From positions 310,001 through 374,000 of the forward strand of contig NZ_JABJRC010000001.1 in NCBI RefSeq assembly GCF_013131805.1: a stretch of 64,000 nucleotides of DNA, written 5' to 3'. The notes beneath the pieces are model-generated. The model saw only the letters and a list, made by a program, of their open reading frames with translations. It was not told where the DNA came from and did not search any database. Below, piece by piece: positions 9,773 through 18,052 of the stretch; the first letter of the stretch is position 1; every line of letters starts with the position of its first letter. Source of the stretch: Kribbella sandramycini (lineage in GTDB: Bacteria > Actinomycetota > Actinomycetes > Propionibacteriales > Kribbellaceae). Made by a program: the position numbers and the translations under genes.

Positions 9773-9787
9773 GACTGGATCTCAGTC
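9773..9787. promoter_or_regulatory. Candidate operator GACTG-N5-CAGTC
   Basis: An inverted repeat with perfect 5-bp arms, ~50 bp upstream of the plsC start. The same palindrome, with a 4-base spacer and matching flanks, recurs 147 bp away. The protein that would bind is unknown. Confidence 0.4.
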
Positions 9788-9910
9788 CCATGGTCGGCGC
9801 GTCCTTCGTCCGGCACCAGTGCTCGCCGTCGCTGCAGGACACTACGTTCCAGCTTCCCCCTCAGGCAATGTCACCGCCAGGAATGTTGGCGTTGCTCACC
9901 GTGTTGTCAT

Positions 9911-9942
9911 CTGGATGCAGACTGGATGCAGTCCAGATGCGA
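9911..9942. repeat. Three 11-bp-spaced repeats containing the second GACTG/CAGTC palindrome
   Basis: CTGGATGCAG occurs at 9911-9920 and again at 9922-9931, followed by a degenerate copy CCAGATGCGA at 9933-9942. The 11-bp period is about one helical turn, as expected for cooperative binding on one face of DNA. The central copy forms GACTG-GATG-CAGTC (9920-9933). Confidence 0.45.
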
Positions 9943-10027
9943 CCATGGACCGGCGGCTGGGGAGGGCGCGTACGCGCACCGCCCGGAGCCGCCTGTGAGG
10001 ATCCCACGACCGGGCGAGGAGTCGACC

Positions 10028-10801
10028 GTGCCAGTGCAAGCCCACGCGGAGGAGTACCGCAGCCCCGGGAGCGGGGAGAACGCCGGGATCGGCGTCCTGC
10101 TGAGTCACGGTTTCACCGGTACGCCGTACTCGATGCGCCCCTGGGGTGAGCACCTGGCCGAGCTCGGCTACGGCGTCGCCGTCCCCCGCCTGCCCGGCCA
10201 CGGCACCAGCTGGCAGGAGGCCAACCGGACCACCTGGCAGGACTGGTACGCCGTCCTGGACAACGAGCTGGCCCGCCTGCGCAAGGAGCACGACCAGGTC
10301 GTCGTGGCCGGTCTGTCGATGGGCGGCTGCCTGGCGCTCCGGCTGGCCGAGGAGCACGGCGACGAGATCGCCGGCGTCGTCCTGGTCAACCCGTCGGTGA
10401 GCACGGAGGACAAGCGGATCGGCCTGCTGCCTCTGCTGGCCAAGGTGGTCCCGTCGTTCCCGCCGATCGCGAACGACATCAAGAAGCCCGGCGTCGACGA
10501 GCACGGATACGACCGAATGCCGCTGCGCGCGATGCTCTCCCTGTCGCAGCTGTGGAAGGTCACCCGGGCCGACCTGGCCAAGGTCACCCAGCCGGTGCTG
10601 CTGTTCCGCAGCACCGTCGACCATGTGGTGGAGGCGAGCTCGGCGCGGAACGTGCTGGCCGCGATCTCGTCCCGCGACGTGACCGAGACCCTGCTCGAGG
10701 ACAGCTACCACGTGGCCACGCTGGACAACGACGCACCGCGGATCTTCGCCGACTCCGCGGCCTTCATCGGGCGGGTGACCAGCCGTGCCGCTGCGTCATA
10801 A
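10028..10801 (+). CDS. Alpha/beta-hydrolase, carboxylesterase/monoacylglycerol-lipase type
   Basis: A 257-residue cytoplasmic serine hydrolase of the Est30/monoacylglycerol lipase group. It has the oxyanion region 'LLSHGFTGTPYSM', nucleophile S97 in 'GLSMGG', acid D198 in 'STVDHVV' and base H228 in 'DSYHVATLD', a complete catalytic triad. The GTG at 10028 is chosen because GAGGA lies 7 bases upstream and the protein then starts right before the conserved domain. It would hydrolyse short or medium acyl esters; the nearby acyltransferase hints at lipid turnover (inference). The next gene starts inside its 3' end. Confidence 0.88.
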   Translation: MPVQAHAEEYRSPGSGENAGIGVLLSHGFTGTPYSMRPWGEHLAELGYGVAVPRLPGHGTSWQEANRTTWQDWYAVLDNELARLRKEHDQVVVAGLSMGGCLALRLAEEHGDEIAGVVLVNPSVSTEDKRIGLLPLLAKVVPSFPPIANDIKKPGVDEHGYDRMPLRAMLSLSQLWKVTRADLAKVTQPVLLFRSTVDHVVEASSARNVLAAISSRDVTETLLEDSYHVATLDNDAPRIFADSAAFIGRVTSRAAAS

Positions 10802-11489
10802 CGGCCTGACCGCCGAGACGTTCGCCTCGGCCGGCGCGATCGCCCCGGCGCTCGTGGAGCCGCTGCTGCTCAGCCTCGGCGAGGCCGAGATCGCGGCGTA
10901 CGTGAAATCCCCGAGCGAGGTGCGGACGACGGAGGAGGCGGCCGGCGATCCGGTGCCCGAGGGGATGGAGGAGCTGTTCGTGGACGCCGGCCAGGTCGAC
11001 CAGGCCCGTCCGGTCATCTCCCGCACCACCGAGGACGTCGAGTGGAAGCTGCTCGTCGAGCAGTTCAACCAGCCATCCGCCCCGGGGCACGACGGCGGCG
11101 AGAGCCCGGTGCCGCGCTGGCCGGTCAGCGAGGACGTCGACGAGAAGTACGAGCCGCTGATCGACGTACCGGCCGGGCTCGCCGTCCGCGACGAGCCCGA
11201 GGAGGAGGAGCCGGAGCGCCCGGCGCGGCCGGTCGACGACCCGCGGGACCACTACATCCCGCCCGATCCCCCGCGCGGCCCCCGGCTGGACTGGATCAGC
11301 CGCGCCGCCTGGCTCGGCCTGCTCGGCGGCCCGCTGCTCCTGATCCTGGCCGCCGTCCTGGACTTCGGCACCGGCTGGATCACCACGCTCGGCGTCGTCG
11401 GCTTCGTCGGCGGCTTCCTCACCCTGGTGATCCGGATGGGCGACCGCCTTCCCCAGGACGACACCCCCGATGACGGAGCCGTCGTGTGA
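10785..11489 (+). CDS. Conserved hypothetical two-TM protein
   Basis: A 234-residue protein starting at a GTG inside the last 17 bases of the esterase gene, so translation is probably coupled. Residues ~1-170 are acidic and Pro/Glu-rich, probably cytoplasmic ('RDEPEEEEPERPARP'). Two hydrophobic segments follow ('WLGLLGGPLLLILAAVLDF' and 'ITTLGVVGFVGGFLTLVIRM'), then a short acidic tail. I do not recognise a catalytic domain. A comparable small membrane gene follows the esterase in other actinobacteria as far as I recall. Its role is unknown. Confidence 0.7.
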   Translation: MPLRHNGLTAETFASAGAIAPALVEPLLLSLGEAEIAAYVKSPSEVRTTEEAAGDPVPEGMEELFVDAGQVDQARPVISRTTEDVEWKLLVEQFNQPSAPGHDGGESPVPRWPVSEDVDEKYEPLIDVPAGLAVRDEPEEEEPERPARPVDDPRDHYIPPDPPRGPRLDWISRAAWLGLLGGPLLLILAAVLDFGTGWITTLGVVGFVGGFLTLVIRMGDRLPQDDTPDDGAVV

Positions 11490-11506
11490 GTTAGCATCAG
11501 CAGATC

Positions 11507-11521
11507 GTCGGACAATCTGAC
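11507..11521. promoter_or_regulatory. Candidate operator upstream of the ornithine-cyclodeaminase-type gene
   Basis: GTCGGA-CAA-TCTGAC is an inverted repeat with one mismatch in 6-bp arms, 25 bases before the GTG of the next gene. It resembles GntR-type sites in general form only. A ribosome site GGGAGG lies between it and the start. Confidence 0.25.
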
Positions 11522-11545
11522 GTTCTTGACTGAGGGAGGTACCCC

Positions 11546-12775
11546 GTGCAGGTCAGTGAGACGGTTGAGATCACCGGACACCTGATGGACTCGGGGTTGC
11601 TGTCCCGGGTGCTCGACGACATCCGTGGGTACGGCGGCGAGTACACGCTGGACAAGTTCGACCTCGGCTACGACAAGGACGACCCCTCGACGGTCCGGAT
11701 GACGGTCGGGGCCGATGACGAGGAGTCGCTGCAGCGGCTGCTGATGCGGATCCAGACCAAGGGCGCGAACCTGGTCGACCCCGGTACGCCGGAGATCACC
11801 GAGGTGGAGCGCGACGGCGTCTTCCCGGACGGGTTCTACTCGACCACCAACCTGCCGACCAGCGTCCGGCTGGACGGCCACTGGGTCGCCGTCCGGAACC
11901 CGGAGATGGACTGCGGGCTGCTCGTCGAGGGCTCGGCCGTCCGGACCATCCCGATGTCCGAGGTCCGGGCCGGGATGCGGATCATCACCAGCGCCCAGGG
12001 CGTCAAGGTGACGCCGCCGATCGTCGCGAACTCCGAGGAGGCCTTCGGCTTCATGGAGTCCGAGGTGTCCAGCGAGAAACCGCAGCGGGTGCTGGTCAAA
12101 CAGGTCGCGGACGGGATGCGCGAGGCGAAGGCGAACGGCCAGAAGGTGCTCTGGGTCGGCGGCCCGGGCATCGTGCACACCGGCGCCGCGCCGGCCATGG
12201 TCGCGATCGTCGAGGCCGGGTTCGTCGACGTCCTGTTCGCCGGTAACGCGCTGGCCACCCACGACATCGAGTCCTCCCTCTACGGGACGTCGCTCGGCGT
12301 CGACCTGGCCCGCGGCCGCGGCGTCGAGCACGGCCACGAGCACCACATCCGCGCGATCAACACGATCCGCAAGGCCGGCTCGATCGCGGCCGCCGTCGAG
12401 CAGGGCGTGCTCACCTCCGGCGTCATGCACGCGCTGGTCAAGCAGGGCAACACGTTCGTCCTCGTCGGCTCGGTCCGCGACGACGGCCCACTGCCCGATG
12501 TGTACACCGACGTCCTGGCCGGCCAGCGCGCCATGCGCGCCGAACTCGAGGGCGTCGGCTACTGCCTGATGGCCGCGACCATGTTGCACTCGGTTGCCAC
12601 CGGCAACATCCTTCCCGCGGCCATCCCGCTGACCTGCGTCGACATCAACCCCGCCACCGTCACCAAACTCGCCGACCGCGGCTCCACCCAGGCCCGCGGC
12701 ATCGTCACCGACGTCGGCCTGTTCGTCGAACACCTCGCCCGCGAACTCTCCCCGGCCTACGCCGAGACGAAGTAG
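11546..12775 (+). CDS. TIGR00300/LOR-SDH family protein, archaeal-type ornithine cyclodeaminase
   Basis: A 409-residue protein matching, end to end, the family long annotated as TIGR00300 or 'LOR/SDH bifunctional enzyme conserved domain'. Recognisable stretches are 'GHLMDSGLLSRVLDDI' at the N-terminus, 'FPDGFYSTTNLPT', the nucleotide-binding 'VLWVGGPGIVHTG', 'FAGNALATHDIE', 'GTSLGVDL' and 'GHEHHIRAIN'. Relatives have been shown to convert ornithine to proline and ammonia with bound NAD+ (archaeal Ocd, and the C-terminal domain of cyanobacterial arginine-degrading AgrE/ArgZ). This is the stand-alone form, without the arginine-dihydrolase module. The GTG start has GGGAGG upstream. No arginine-degradation genes are adjacent. 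Confidence 0.85.
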   Translation: MQVSETVEITGHLMDSGLLSRVLDDIRGYGGEYTLDKFDLGYDKDDPSTVRMTVGADDEESLQRLLMRIQTKGANLVDPGTPEITEVERDGVFPDGFYSTTNLPTSVRLDGHWVAVRNPEMDCGLLVEGSAVRTIPMSEVRAGMRIITSAQGVKVTPPIVANSEEAFGFMESEVSSEKPQRVLVKQVADGMREAKANGQKVLWVGGPGIVHTGAAPAMVAIVEAGFVDVLFAGNALATHDIESSLYGTSLGVDLARGRGVEHGHEHHIRAINTIRKAGSIAAAVEQGVLTSGVMHALVKQGNTFVLVGSVRDDGPLPDVYTDVLAGQRAMRAELEGVGYCLMAATMLHSVATGNILPAAIPLTCVDINPATVTKLADRGSTQARGIVTDVGLFVEHLARELSPAYAETK

Positions 12776-12855
12776 CCGATCCGCCAGGCCATCACATTTG
12801 CCCCCGGCCGCCGGGCTGCACGCTCGGCTGGGGCGCGGCGGGCGATTGTGACGGC

Positions 12856-12872
12856 GTGGCGATCCGCGCCAC
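12856..12872. terminator. Weak hairpin between two plus-strand genes
   Basis: GTGGCG-ATCCG-CGCCAC is a perfect 6-bp hairpin 80 bases after the cyclodeaminase stop. It has no T-tract, so it could be a weak terminator or an operator for the crotonase gene that starts 35 bases later. Confidence 0.25.
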
Positions 12873-12906
12873 AGCGTTCTGCCGGCGAAGGGTGTTTGAT
12901 GTGGGG

Positions 12907-13656
12907 ATGACCGAGCTTGTGCATCTGACCGTGGCCGACGGCGTGGCGACTGTGACGCTGGACTCGCCGCACAACAAGAACGCGTTGTCGCAGCAGCTGA
13001 CCGGTGAGCTGCTCGAGCATCTGGAGACGGCTGGTGCGGACGACGCCGTCCGGGTGATCGTGATCCGGTCGGCGCTCGATGTGTTCTGCTCGGGGGCGGA
13101 TCTGTCCGAGGCGACGAGTGTGGGGATGGGCGTCGGCGCGCAGCGGATGGTCGACGTGCAGCGGGCGATCGTGGCCAACCCGAAGCCGGTGGTGACCCGG
13201 GTTGCCGGGCCGGTGCGGGCGGGTGGGATCGGGATCGTGGCCGCGTCCGACGTCAGCGTCGCGGGGGCGTCGGCGACGTTCGCGCTGACCGAGGTTCGGC
13301 TCGGGCTGGCGGCGGCGACGATCTCGCTGACCGTGCTGCCGCGGCTGAGCTCGCGGGCCGCGGGGTACACGTTCCTGACCGGCAACACCTTCGACGGTCT
13401 CGAGGCGGCCAACCTCGGGCTGGTCACGCTGACCGTCCAGGACGACGAGCTGGACACCGCCGTCGAGACGATGGTGGCGTCGCTGCTCAAGGGCGCACCG
13501 CAGGGTCTGCGCGAGAGCAAGCAACTGCTGAACCGGGAGCTGCTCGCGGATATCGACGCCCGCGGCAAGGACTTGGCCGAGCTGTCGGCCGGCCTCTTCG
13601 GCTCCCCCGCGGCCCAGGAAGCCATGCTGGCCTTCCTGAACCGCAAGAAGCGCTGA
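12907..13656 (+). CDS. Enoyl-CoA hydratase/isomerase (crotonase) family protein
   Basis: A 249-residue crotonase-fold protein. The first oxyanion-hole segment 'FCSGADL' is present. The second, normally a glycine-rich A.GGG, reads 'AGPVRAGGIGIVAASDV'. The position of the first catalytic Glu (rat E144) is filled by the Glu in 'FALTEVRLGL'. The second (E164) appears to be replaced in 'AAGYTFLTGNTFDG', so plain hydratase activity is uncertain. It would act on acyl-CoA substrates in fatty-acid or branched-chain breakdown. The ATG at 12907 begins exactly at the domain; upstream starts add only low-quality sequence. Confidence 0.85.
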   Translation: MTELVHLTVADGVATVTLDSPHNKNALSQQLTGELLEHLETAGADDAVRVIVIRSALDVFCSGADLSEATSVGMGVGAQRMVDVQRAIVANPKPVVTRVAGPVRAGGIGIVAASDVSVAGASATFALTEVRLGLAAATISLTVLPRLSSRAAGYTFLTGNTFDGLEAANLGLVTLTVQDDELDTAVETMVASLLKGAPQGLRESKQLLNRELLADIDARGKDLAELSAGLFGSPAAQEAMLAFLNRKKR

Positions 13657-13664
13657 ACCACCCC

Positions 13665-13733
13665 GCCCCCTTTCCTGAGCCCGCCCACAGCCCCCTTTCC
13701 TGGGCCCGCCCACACCTTTGCTGGGCTCGCCCA
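13665..13733. repeat. 25-bp tandem repeat, two copies plus a degenerate third
   Basis: Copies at 13665-13689 and 13690-13714 differ at one base (core CCCTTTCCTG[A/G]GCCCGCCCAC). A third partial copy (CCTTTGCTGGGCTCGCCCA) follows at 13715-13733. It lies between the convergent crotonase and GH95 genes and shares its GCCCACC core with the terminator hairpin next to it. Confidence 0.7.
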
Positions 13734-13765
13734 AGAGCCGGCGGGTCGGCCCATCGCAGGCGCGT

Positions 13766-13793
13766 GGCCCACCCACCGATTGCTGGGTGGGCC
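13766..13793. terminator. Bidirectional terminator between convergent genes
   Basis: GGCCCACCCA and TGGGTGGGCC form a perfect 10-bp stem with an 8-base loop, placed between the stops of the crotonase (plus) and GH95 (minus) genes. Confidence 0.7.
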
Positions 13794-13805
13794 CACCAAA
13801 CGGGG

Positions 13806-16106
13806 TTATAGGTGGGTGTGATGGGGGACGCCTGCGGTGAGGGTGAGGGTGGTGGTGTTGCGGGTGGCGCCGTAGCGGATGGTGCGGGTTTGGGTGGTGT
13901 CGGCCGTCAGGGTGGCGGTCGTGGTGGTTGGGGACCAGGTGAGGTCTACGGTGACGCCGCCGCGGGCTCGGAGGCCGGTGATGGTGCCGGACGGCCATTC
14001 GGCGGGGAGGGCTGGGAAGAGGTGTAGGTCGTCGGTGTGGCTCTGGAGGAGCAGTTCGGCGATGCCGGCGGTGGCTCCGAAGTTGCCGTCGATCTGGAAC
14101 GGCGGGTGCGCGCAGAGCAGGTTTGCGTAGACGCCGGCGCCGCTGCCGACGTAGTCCGTCTCGGTGTCGTCGGCCAGGGTCAGGAAGGCGCGGACGAGGC
14201 GGTGCGCGGCCGCACTGTCGCCGAGGCGGGCGCGGAGGTTGATCTTCCAGGCCAGTGACCAGCCGGTGGCGGCGTCCCCGCGCAGGTCCAGGGTGCGCGT
14301 CGCTGCGGCGGCCAGCTCGGGGGTGCGATCCGGAGTGATCGAGTCACCGGGGTGGAGGCCGATCAGGTGGGACATGTGCCGGTGGTGCGGGTCCTGCTCG
14401 GGGAGGTCGGCGGCCCACTCCTGGAGCTGGCCCTGGCTGCCGATCGACGGCTCCGGGATGCGTTTGCGGGCTGCGGCGAGGCGGTCGACCAGCTCGTCGG
14501 ACAGGCCGAGCACCTCCGCAGTCTGGGCGCAGCGGTCGAAGAGGTCGGCGATCAGGGCCAGGTCCATGGTGGACGACGTGGTGACGGAGGCGGGCTCGCC
14601 GTCGGCGGCTACGTAGTCGTTCTCGGGTGAGGTGGACGGCGACGTACCGAGAGTGCCGTCCGGCAGTTCGGTCAGCCAGTCGAGGCAGAACTCGGCTTGG
14701 CCGCGCAGCACGGGCCAGGCGGTGGTGAGGAAGTCGCGGTCGCCGGTGAAGGCGTAGTGGTCCCAGAGGTGGCGGACGAGCCAGGCGCCGGCCATTGGCC
14801 AGTTGGCCCACTTCGGGTTGCCGTCGACGGGGGCGGTCCAGCACCAGGCGTCAGCGTTGTGGTGGGCGACCCAGCCGGCAGCGCCGTATCGCTCGCTCGC
14901 AGTCCGGCGGCCGGCGGCAGCCAGGTGGCCCAGGTAGGTGAGGAGCGGCTCGTGGCACTCGGAGAGGTTGGTGGTCTCGGCGGGCCAGTAGTTCATCTCG
15001 GTGTTGATGTTGACCGTGTAGTTGGAGCTCCACGGCGGCTGGAGGATGTCGTTCCAGATGCCCTGCAGGTTGGTCGGCAGGCCGCCTGGGCGGGAGCTGG
15101 CGATCATCAAGTAGCGGCCGTAGTTGTAGACCAGCGCGGCCAGGGCCGGGTCAGCGTTGTGCGCCAGCCGCTGGTCGGTCGGGAGGGTGGCGGCGTCCGC
15201 CGGTGGGAGGTTGAGGACCGAGCGGCGGTAGAGGGACTGGTGGTCGGCGACGTGTTCGGCGTACAGCTCGTCCCAGCCGCGGGCCAGCGCGGCGCGGGCG
15301 CGCTCGTCGGCCTCGGCGAAGCAGGCCTCGCGGGTCTTGGTCGGGGCGGTTGCCGGGTCGACGTACCCGGTGGCGGTGGTGAGGACGAGGGTGATGTCGG
15401 TTGCGCCGGTGATGGTGTTGCCGTCGAGTACGCCGTCCGTGGTGGCGCAGAGGGCGATGGCGGCGGCCATGCCGCGGTCGGGGCCGTCGGAGTACCGGAC
15501 TGGCTCCGGGACGTCGCGGTGTGGTGGTGCGACGTCTGCGGGGGCCTGGATGAGCAGACCGGTACCGTGCTCGGCCGACTGGAGCTGCGAGGTGAGGCGG
15601 GTGGTGAGGTTGATCGGGCCGGACGCCGTGACGCGGGCGACGGCCGCCTGGGCCGGGTGGCTGACGAAGACTTGCTGCTTGACCGTCAGACCTCCGATCT
15701 CGTACGTCGTCGTCGCGGTTGCGGTGTCGAGGTCGAGCCCGCGTTCGTACTGGGTGGCCGCGCCGTCGGGCGTGTAGTCGAGCAGGAGGTCGCCGAGCGG
15801 CAGGTAGGCCTGGGAGTGACCGGCGTGGAACCCGGTCGCGAGCGCTTCGGCGCGGCGGATGTCGCCGGCCGCGATGGTGGCCCGGATCGCTTGCAGAGCT
15901 TGTGGTCCGACTGCGCCTTGCGGCTTTTCGAGTGCTTCTTGGGTGGCCGGGCTGCCGGACCAGAGGGTCTCGTCGTTCAGCGAGAGCCGCTCGCTGCCGG
16001 CGCCGCCGAAGCACATCACCCCGATCCGCCCGTTGCCGAGCGGCAACGCCTCCACCCACTCGGACGCCGGACGGTCGTAGCGCAGGCTGCTCACCGGATC
16101 TCCCAT
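13806..16106 (-). CDS. GH95 alpha-L-fucosidase/alpha-L-galactosidase
   Basis: A 766-residue glycoside hydrolase of family 95 with N-terminal beta domain, (alpha/alpha)6 barrel and C-terminal beta domain. The family's catalytic set, known from Bifidobacterium AfcA, is visible: the asparagines in '[10 protein letters not shown]' (N366, N368), the acid in 'STSPENDY' (E495) and the base in 'QIDGNFG' (D673). The family acts on alpha-1,2-fucosides or alpha-L-galactosides by inversion. No signal peptide is visible, so it is probably intracellular. The ATG at 16106 has AGGA 8 bases upstream and starts 17 bases after the upstream gene's stop. Confidence 0.92.
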   Translation of the reverse strand: MGDPVSSLRYDRPASEWVEALPLGNGRIGVMCFGGAGSERLSLNDETLWSGSPATQEALEKPQGAVGPQALQAIRATIAAGDIRRAEALATGFHAGHSQAYLPLGDLLLDYTPDGAATQYERGLDLDTATATTTYEIGGLTVKQQVFVSHPAQAAVARVTASGPINLTTRLTSQLQSAEHGTGLLIQAPADVAPPHRDVPEPVRYSDGPDRGMAAAIALCATTDGVLDGNTITGATDITLVLTTATGYVDPATAPTKTREACFAEADERARAALARGWDELYAEHVADHQSLYRRSVLNLPPADAATLPTDQRLAHNADPALAALVYNYGRYLMIASSRPGGLPTNLQGIWNDILQPPWSSNYTVNINTEMNYWPAETTNLSECHEPLLTYLGHLAAAGRRTASERYGAAGWVAHHNADAWCWTAPVDGNPKWANWPMAGAWLVRHLWDHYAFTGDRDFLTTAWPVLRGQAEFCLDWLTELPDGTLGTSPSTSPENDYVAADGEPASVTTSSTMDLALIADLFDRCAQTAEVLGLSDELVDRLAAARKRIPEPSIGSQGQLQEWAADLPEQDPHHRHMSHLIGLHPGDSITPDRTPELAAAATRTLDLRGDAATGWSLAWKINLRARLGDSAAAHRLVRAFLTLADDTETDYVGSGAGVYANLLCAHPPFQIDGNFGATAGIAELLLQSHTDDLHLFPALPAEWPSGTITGLRARGGVTVDLTWSPTTTTATLTADTTQTRTIRYGATRNTTTLTLTAGVPHHTHL

Positions 16107-16123
16107 GGGAGAGATCCTATGTC

Positions 16124-16855
16124 TCAATCCGTCAGTTCGATCAAGAGGGGAAGATGGTCGGAGGCTTTCGGCAGGTCGTCACGCACCTCGGCCGGGATCG
16201 GCACGATCCGCCCGGTCAGCTCGGGTGACAGGTGCGCGCCGTCGATCCGCTTGTGCGGGTCGGTCGAGCTGAACGTCGGGCCGGCGTCCGCGCCGAGGTC
16301 GGTGAGCCCTTCGGCCGCGAGCCGTTGCCAGACCGGGCCGTCGGGGGTCTCGTTGAGGTCGCCGACCAGGAGGAACGGCGTACCGAACGATCGGCAGCCG
16401 CGCAGCACCTGCTCCAGCTCGCGCTGCCGCCCGAGGATGTGCAACCCCAGGTGGCAGACGACCAGCGCCGCGGCCGTCGTACCGATCTGCACCCGCCCGC
16501 CGACCGCCCCACCCGGCAACTGGGTCGCAATCAACCGCAACCGCCGCCGCACGAACGGCCGCCAGATCCGCCAGTGCAACGACTGCGCCAACTCGATGCG
16601 CTCGGCAACCAAAATCGCATTCCGCGCCCCACCCGCCACATACGACAACCCGAAACTCGCCGCCATCGCCCGCCGCTTCCGCCGGGTCCCCCACCACGTC
16701 GGCGCCTCCTGCACCAACATCACATCCGGCCCACAAGCCCGCACCACCCGAGCCAGCGCCTCCCGATCATCCCCCCACCGATGCACGTTGTACGAAAGCA
16801 CCCGCACCACCCGCGCACCTACGTCGTCGCGGGGGTGGGTAGGTGGGGTGGTCAT
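16124..16855 (-). CDS. Endonuclease/exonuclease/phosphatase (EEP) family protein
   Basis: A 243-residue EEP-fold hydrolase with 'VLSYNVHRW' (metal-binding Asn), 'DVMLVQEAP' (metal-binding Glu), 'VVCHLGLH', '[12 protein letters not shown]' (catalytic Asp/Asn) and the terminal '[12 protein letters not shown]'. All catalytic motifs are present, so it should be an active Mg-dependent phosphodiesterase; the substrate (nucleic acid, lipid or sugar phosphate) cannot be told. Its ATG overlaps the stop of the upstream ROK kinase gene in ATGA, and GH95 follows after 17 bases, so the three form an operon. Confidence 0.87.
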   Translation of the reverse strand: MTTPPTHPRDDVGARVVRVLSYNVHRWGDDREALARVVRACGPDVMLVQEAPTWWGTRRKRRAMAASFGLSYVAGGARNAILVAERIELAQSLHWRIWRPFVRRRLRLIATQLPGGAVGGRVQIGTTAAALVVCHLGLHILGRQRELEQVLRGCRSFGTPFLLVGDLNETPDGPVWQRLAAEGLTDLGADAGPTFSSTDPHKRIDGAHLSPELTGRIVPIPAEVRDDLPKASDHLPLLIELTD

Positions 16856-17979
16856 GCCTCCGTGTCGTTCAGTTCGGGTTCGGGGGTGGCGGGCTGGCGG
16901 AGGGGGCTGCGGCGGGCGGCGGATTTGCGGGCGGCGCGTTCGAGGCGGGTGGAGCGGTTGCGGGCGGCGGCGGTCTTGGCGGTGACGGCGGTGGTTTTGA
17001 CGCGGACGCGGCGCAGCCAGGTGGCTTCTTCGCGGGCCAGGTCGGCGGCGCCGACCATGCCTGCTTCGGGGCCGAGGACGGCGCGGACGATGCGCGCCTC
17101 GGGGCGGAAGCCGCGGCCGGTGAGGGTGCGTTTGAAGGCCTCGCGAGCGGGGGCGAGCAGCAGCTCACCCGCGTCCGAGACGCCGCCGCCGATGACGAAC
17201 GTGCCGGGGTCGAGCGCGGCGGCCAGGTTGGCCAGGCCGATGCCGAGCCAGCGGCCGACCTCCTCGAGCAGCTCGACGGCGACCGGGTCGCCGTCCTTGG
17301 CCAGCTCGGTCACCATCGGGCCGTTGATCTTGCGTGGGTCGCCGCCGGCGGCGCGGAGCAGGTTGTGCGCGACCGGTGAGCCGGAGAGCGCCAGCTCGCG
17401 CGCCTCGCGGGTGAGCGCGTTGCCGGAGGCGTACTGCTCCCAGCAACCGCGGTTACCGCACTCGCAGCGGTGACCGCCCGGCACGACCTGCATGTGCCCG
17501 AACTCGCCCGCGATGCCGAACTTGCCGCGCTGCAGGGCGCCGTCGTTCAGGATGGCGCCGCCGATGCCGGTGCCGAGCGTGACGCACACGAGGTGGCTCT
17601 CACCCTGCCCGCCACCGAACCGCCACTCCGACCAGGCGGCCGCGTTCGCGTCGTTCTCCACGACGACCGGCAGACCGAGCCGACGCTCGACCGCATCCCG
17701 CAGCGGCTCGTGCCGCCACGCCAGGTGCGGCGCGAACAGCACCGAGGACCGCGTCCCGTCGACGAACCCGGCCGCGCCGATCCCGACCGCGATCACATCG
17801 TGCCGCGACTCCAGGTCGCGCACGATCTCCGCGATCGCGTCCTCGGTCTCCCGCGGATCCTTGGTCGGCGTCTCCCGGCGCAGCCGATCCAGAATATTTC
17901 CCTCCGGATCCACCACCCCGGCCGCCACCTTCGTGCCGCCGATGTCGATCCCGATCGTCAACGCCTGCGTCAGCGCCAC
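16852..17979 (-). CDS. ROK family glucokinase with basic C-terminal extension
   Basis: A 375-residue ROK sugar kinase (glucose + ATP to glucose-6-phosphate is the usual activity). It has the phosphate loop 'IGIDIGGTK', 'VVENDANAAAWSEW' with the catalytic Asp, 'TLGTGIGGA' and the zinc site 'CECGNRGCWEQY'. The kinase domain ends near residue 318. About 55 further residues, rich in Lys/Arg/Ala ('RRVRVKTTAVTAKTAAARN'), are absent from the neighbouring paralogue and from typical members. The start ATG at 17979 is directly before the domain. It is the first gene of the ROK-EEP-GH95 group. Confidence 0.9.
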   Translation of the reverse strand: MALTQALTIGIDIGGTKVAAGVVDPEGNILDRLRRETPTKDPRETEDAIAEIVRDLESRHDVIAVGIGAAGFVDGTRSSVLFAPHLAWRHEPLRDAVERRLGLPVVVENDANAAAWSEWRFGGGQGESHLVCVTLGTGIGGAILNDGALQRGKFGIAGEFGHMQVVPGGHRCECGNRGCWEQYASGNALTREARELALSGSPVAHNLLRAAGGDPRKINGPMVTELAKDGDPVAVELLEEVGRWLGIGLANLAAALDPGTFVIGGGVSDAGELLLAPAREAFKRTLTGRGFRPEARIVRAVLGPEAGMVGAADLAREEATWLRRVRVKTTAVTAKTAAARNRSTRLERAARKSAARRSPLRQPATPEPELNDTEA

Positions 17980-18052
17980 ACGAGCCTCCTAGTCGTGCCC
18001 CCCGCAGTACCCCCAGTATCCCCCGCTCCCCCGGTCACCAGCCCACCGTCCG

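Larger units (their letters stand above)
9725..10027. other. 303-bp divergent intergenic region with repeated palindromes
   Basis: This gene-free stretch separates plsC (minus) from the carboxylesterase (plus). It holds two near-identical elements, CAGACTGGATCTCAGTCC (9771-9788) and CAGACTGGATGCAGTCC (9918-9934), each containing GACTG...CAGTC as an inverted repeat. The second lies in a run of three ~11-bp repeats (9911-9942). Frames across it have no codon-use or homology signal that I recognise. The esterase ribosome site GAGGA is at 10016-10020. Confidence 0.6.

Noticed and set aside
9790..10149. 119-codon plus-strand frame in the plsC/esterase intergenic region
   Set aside because: No domain or ribosome site, and it runs out of frame into the esterase gene; the region looks regulatory.
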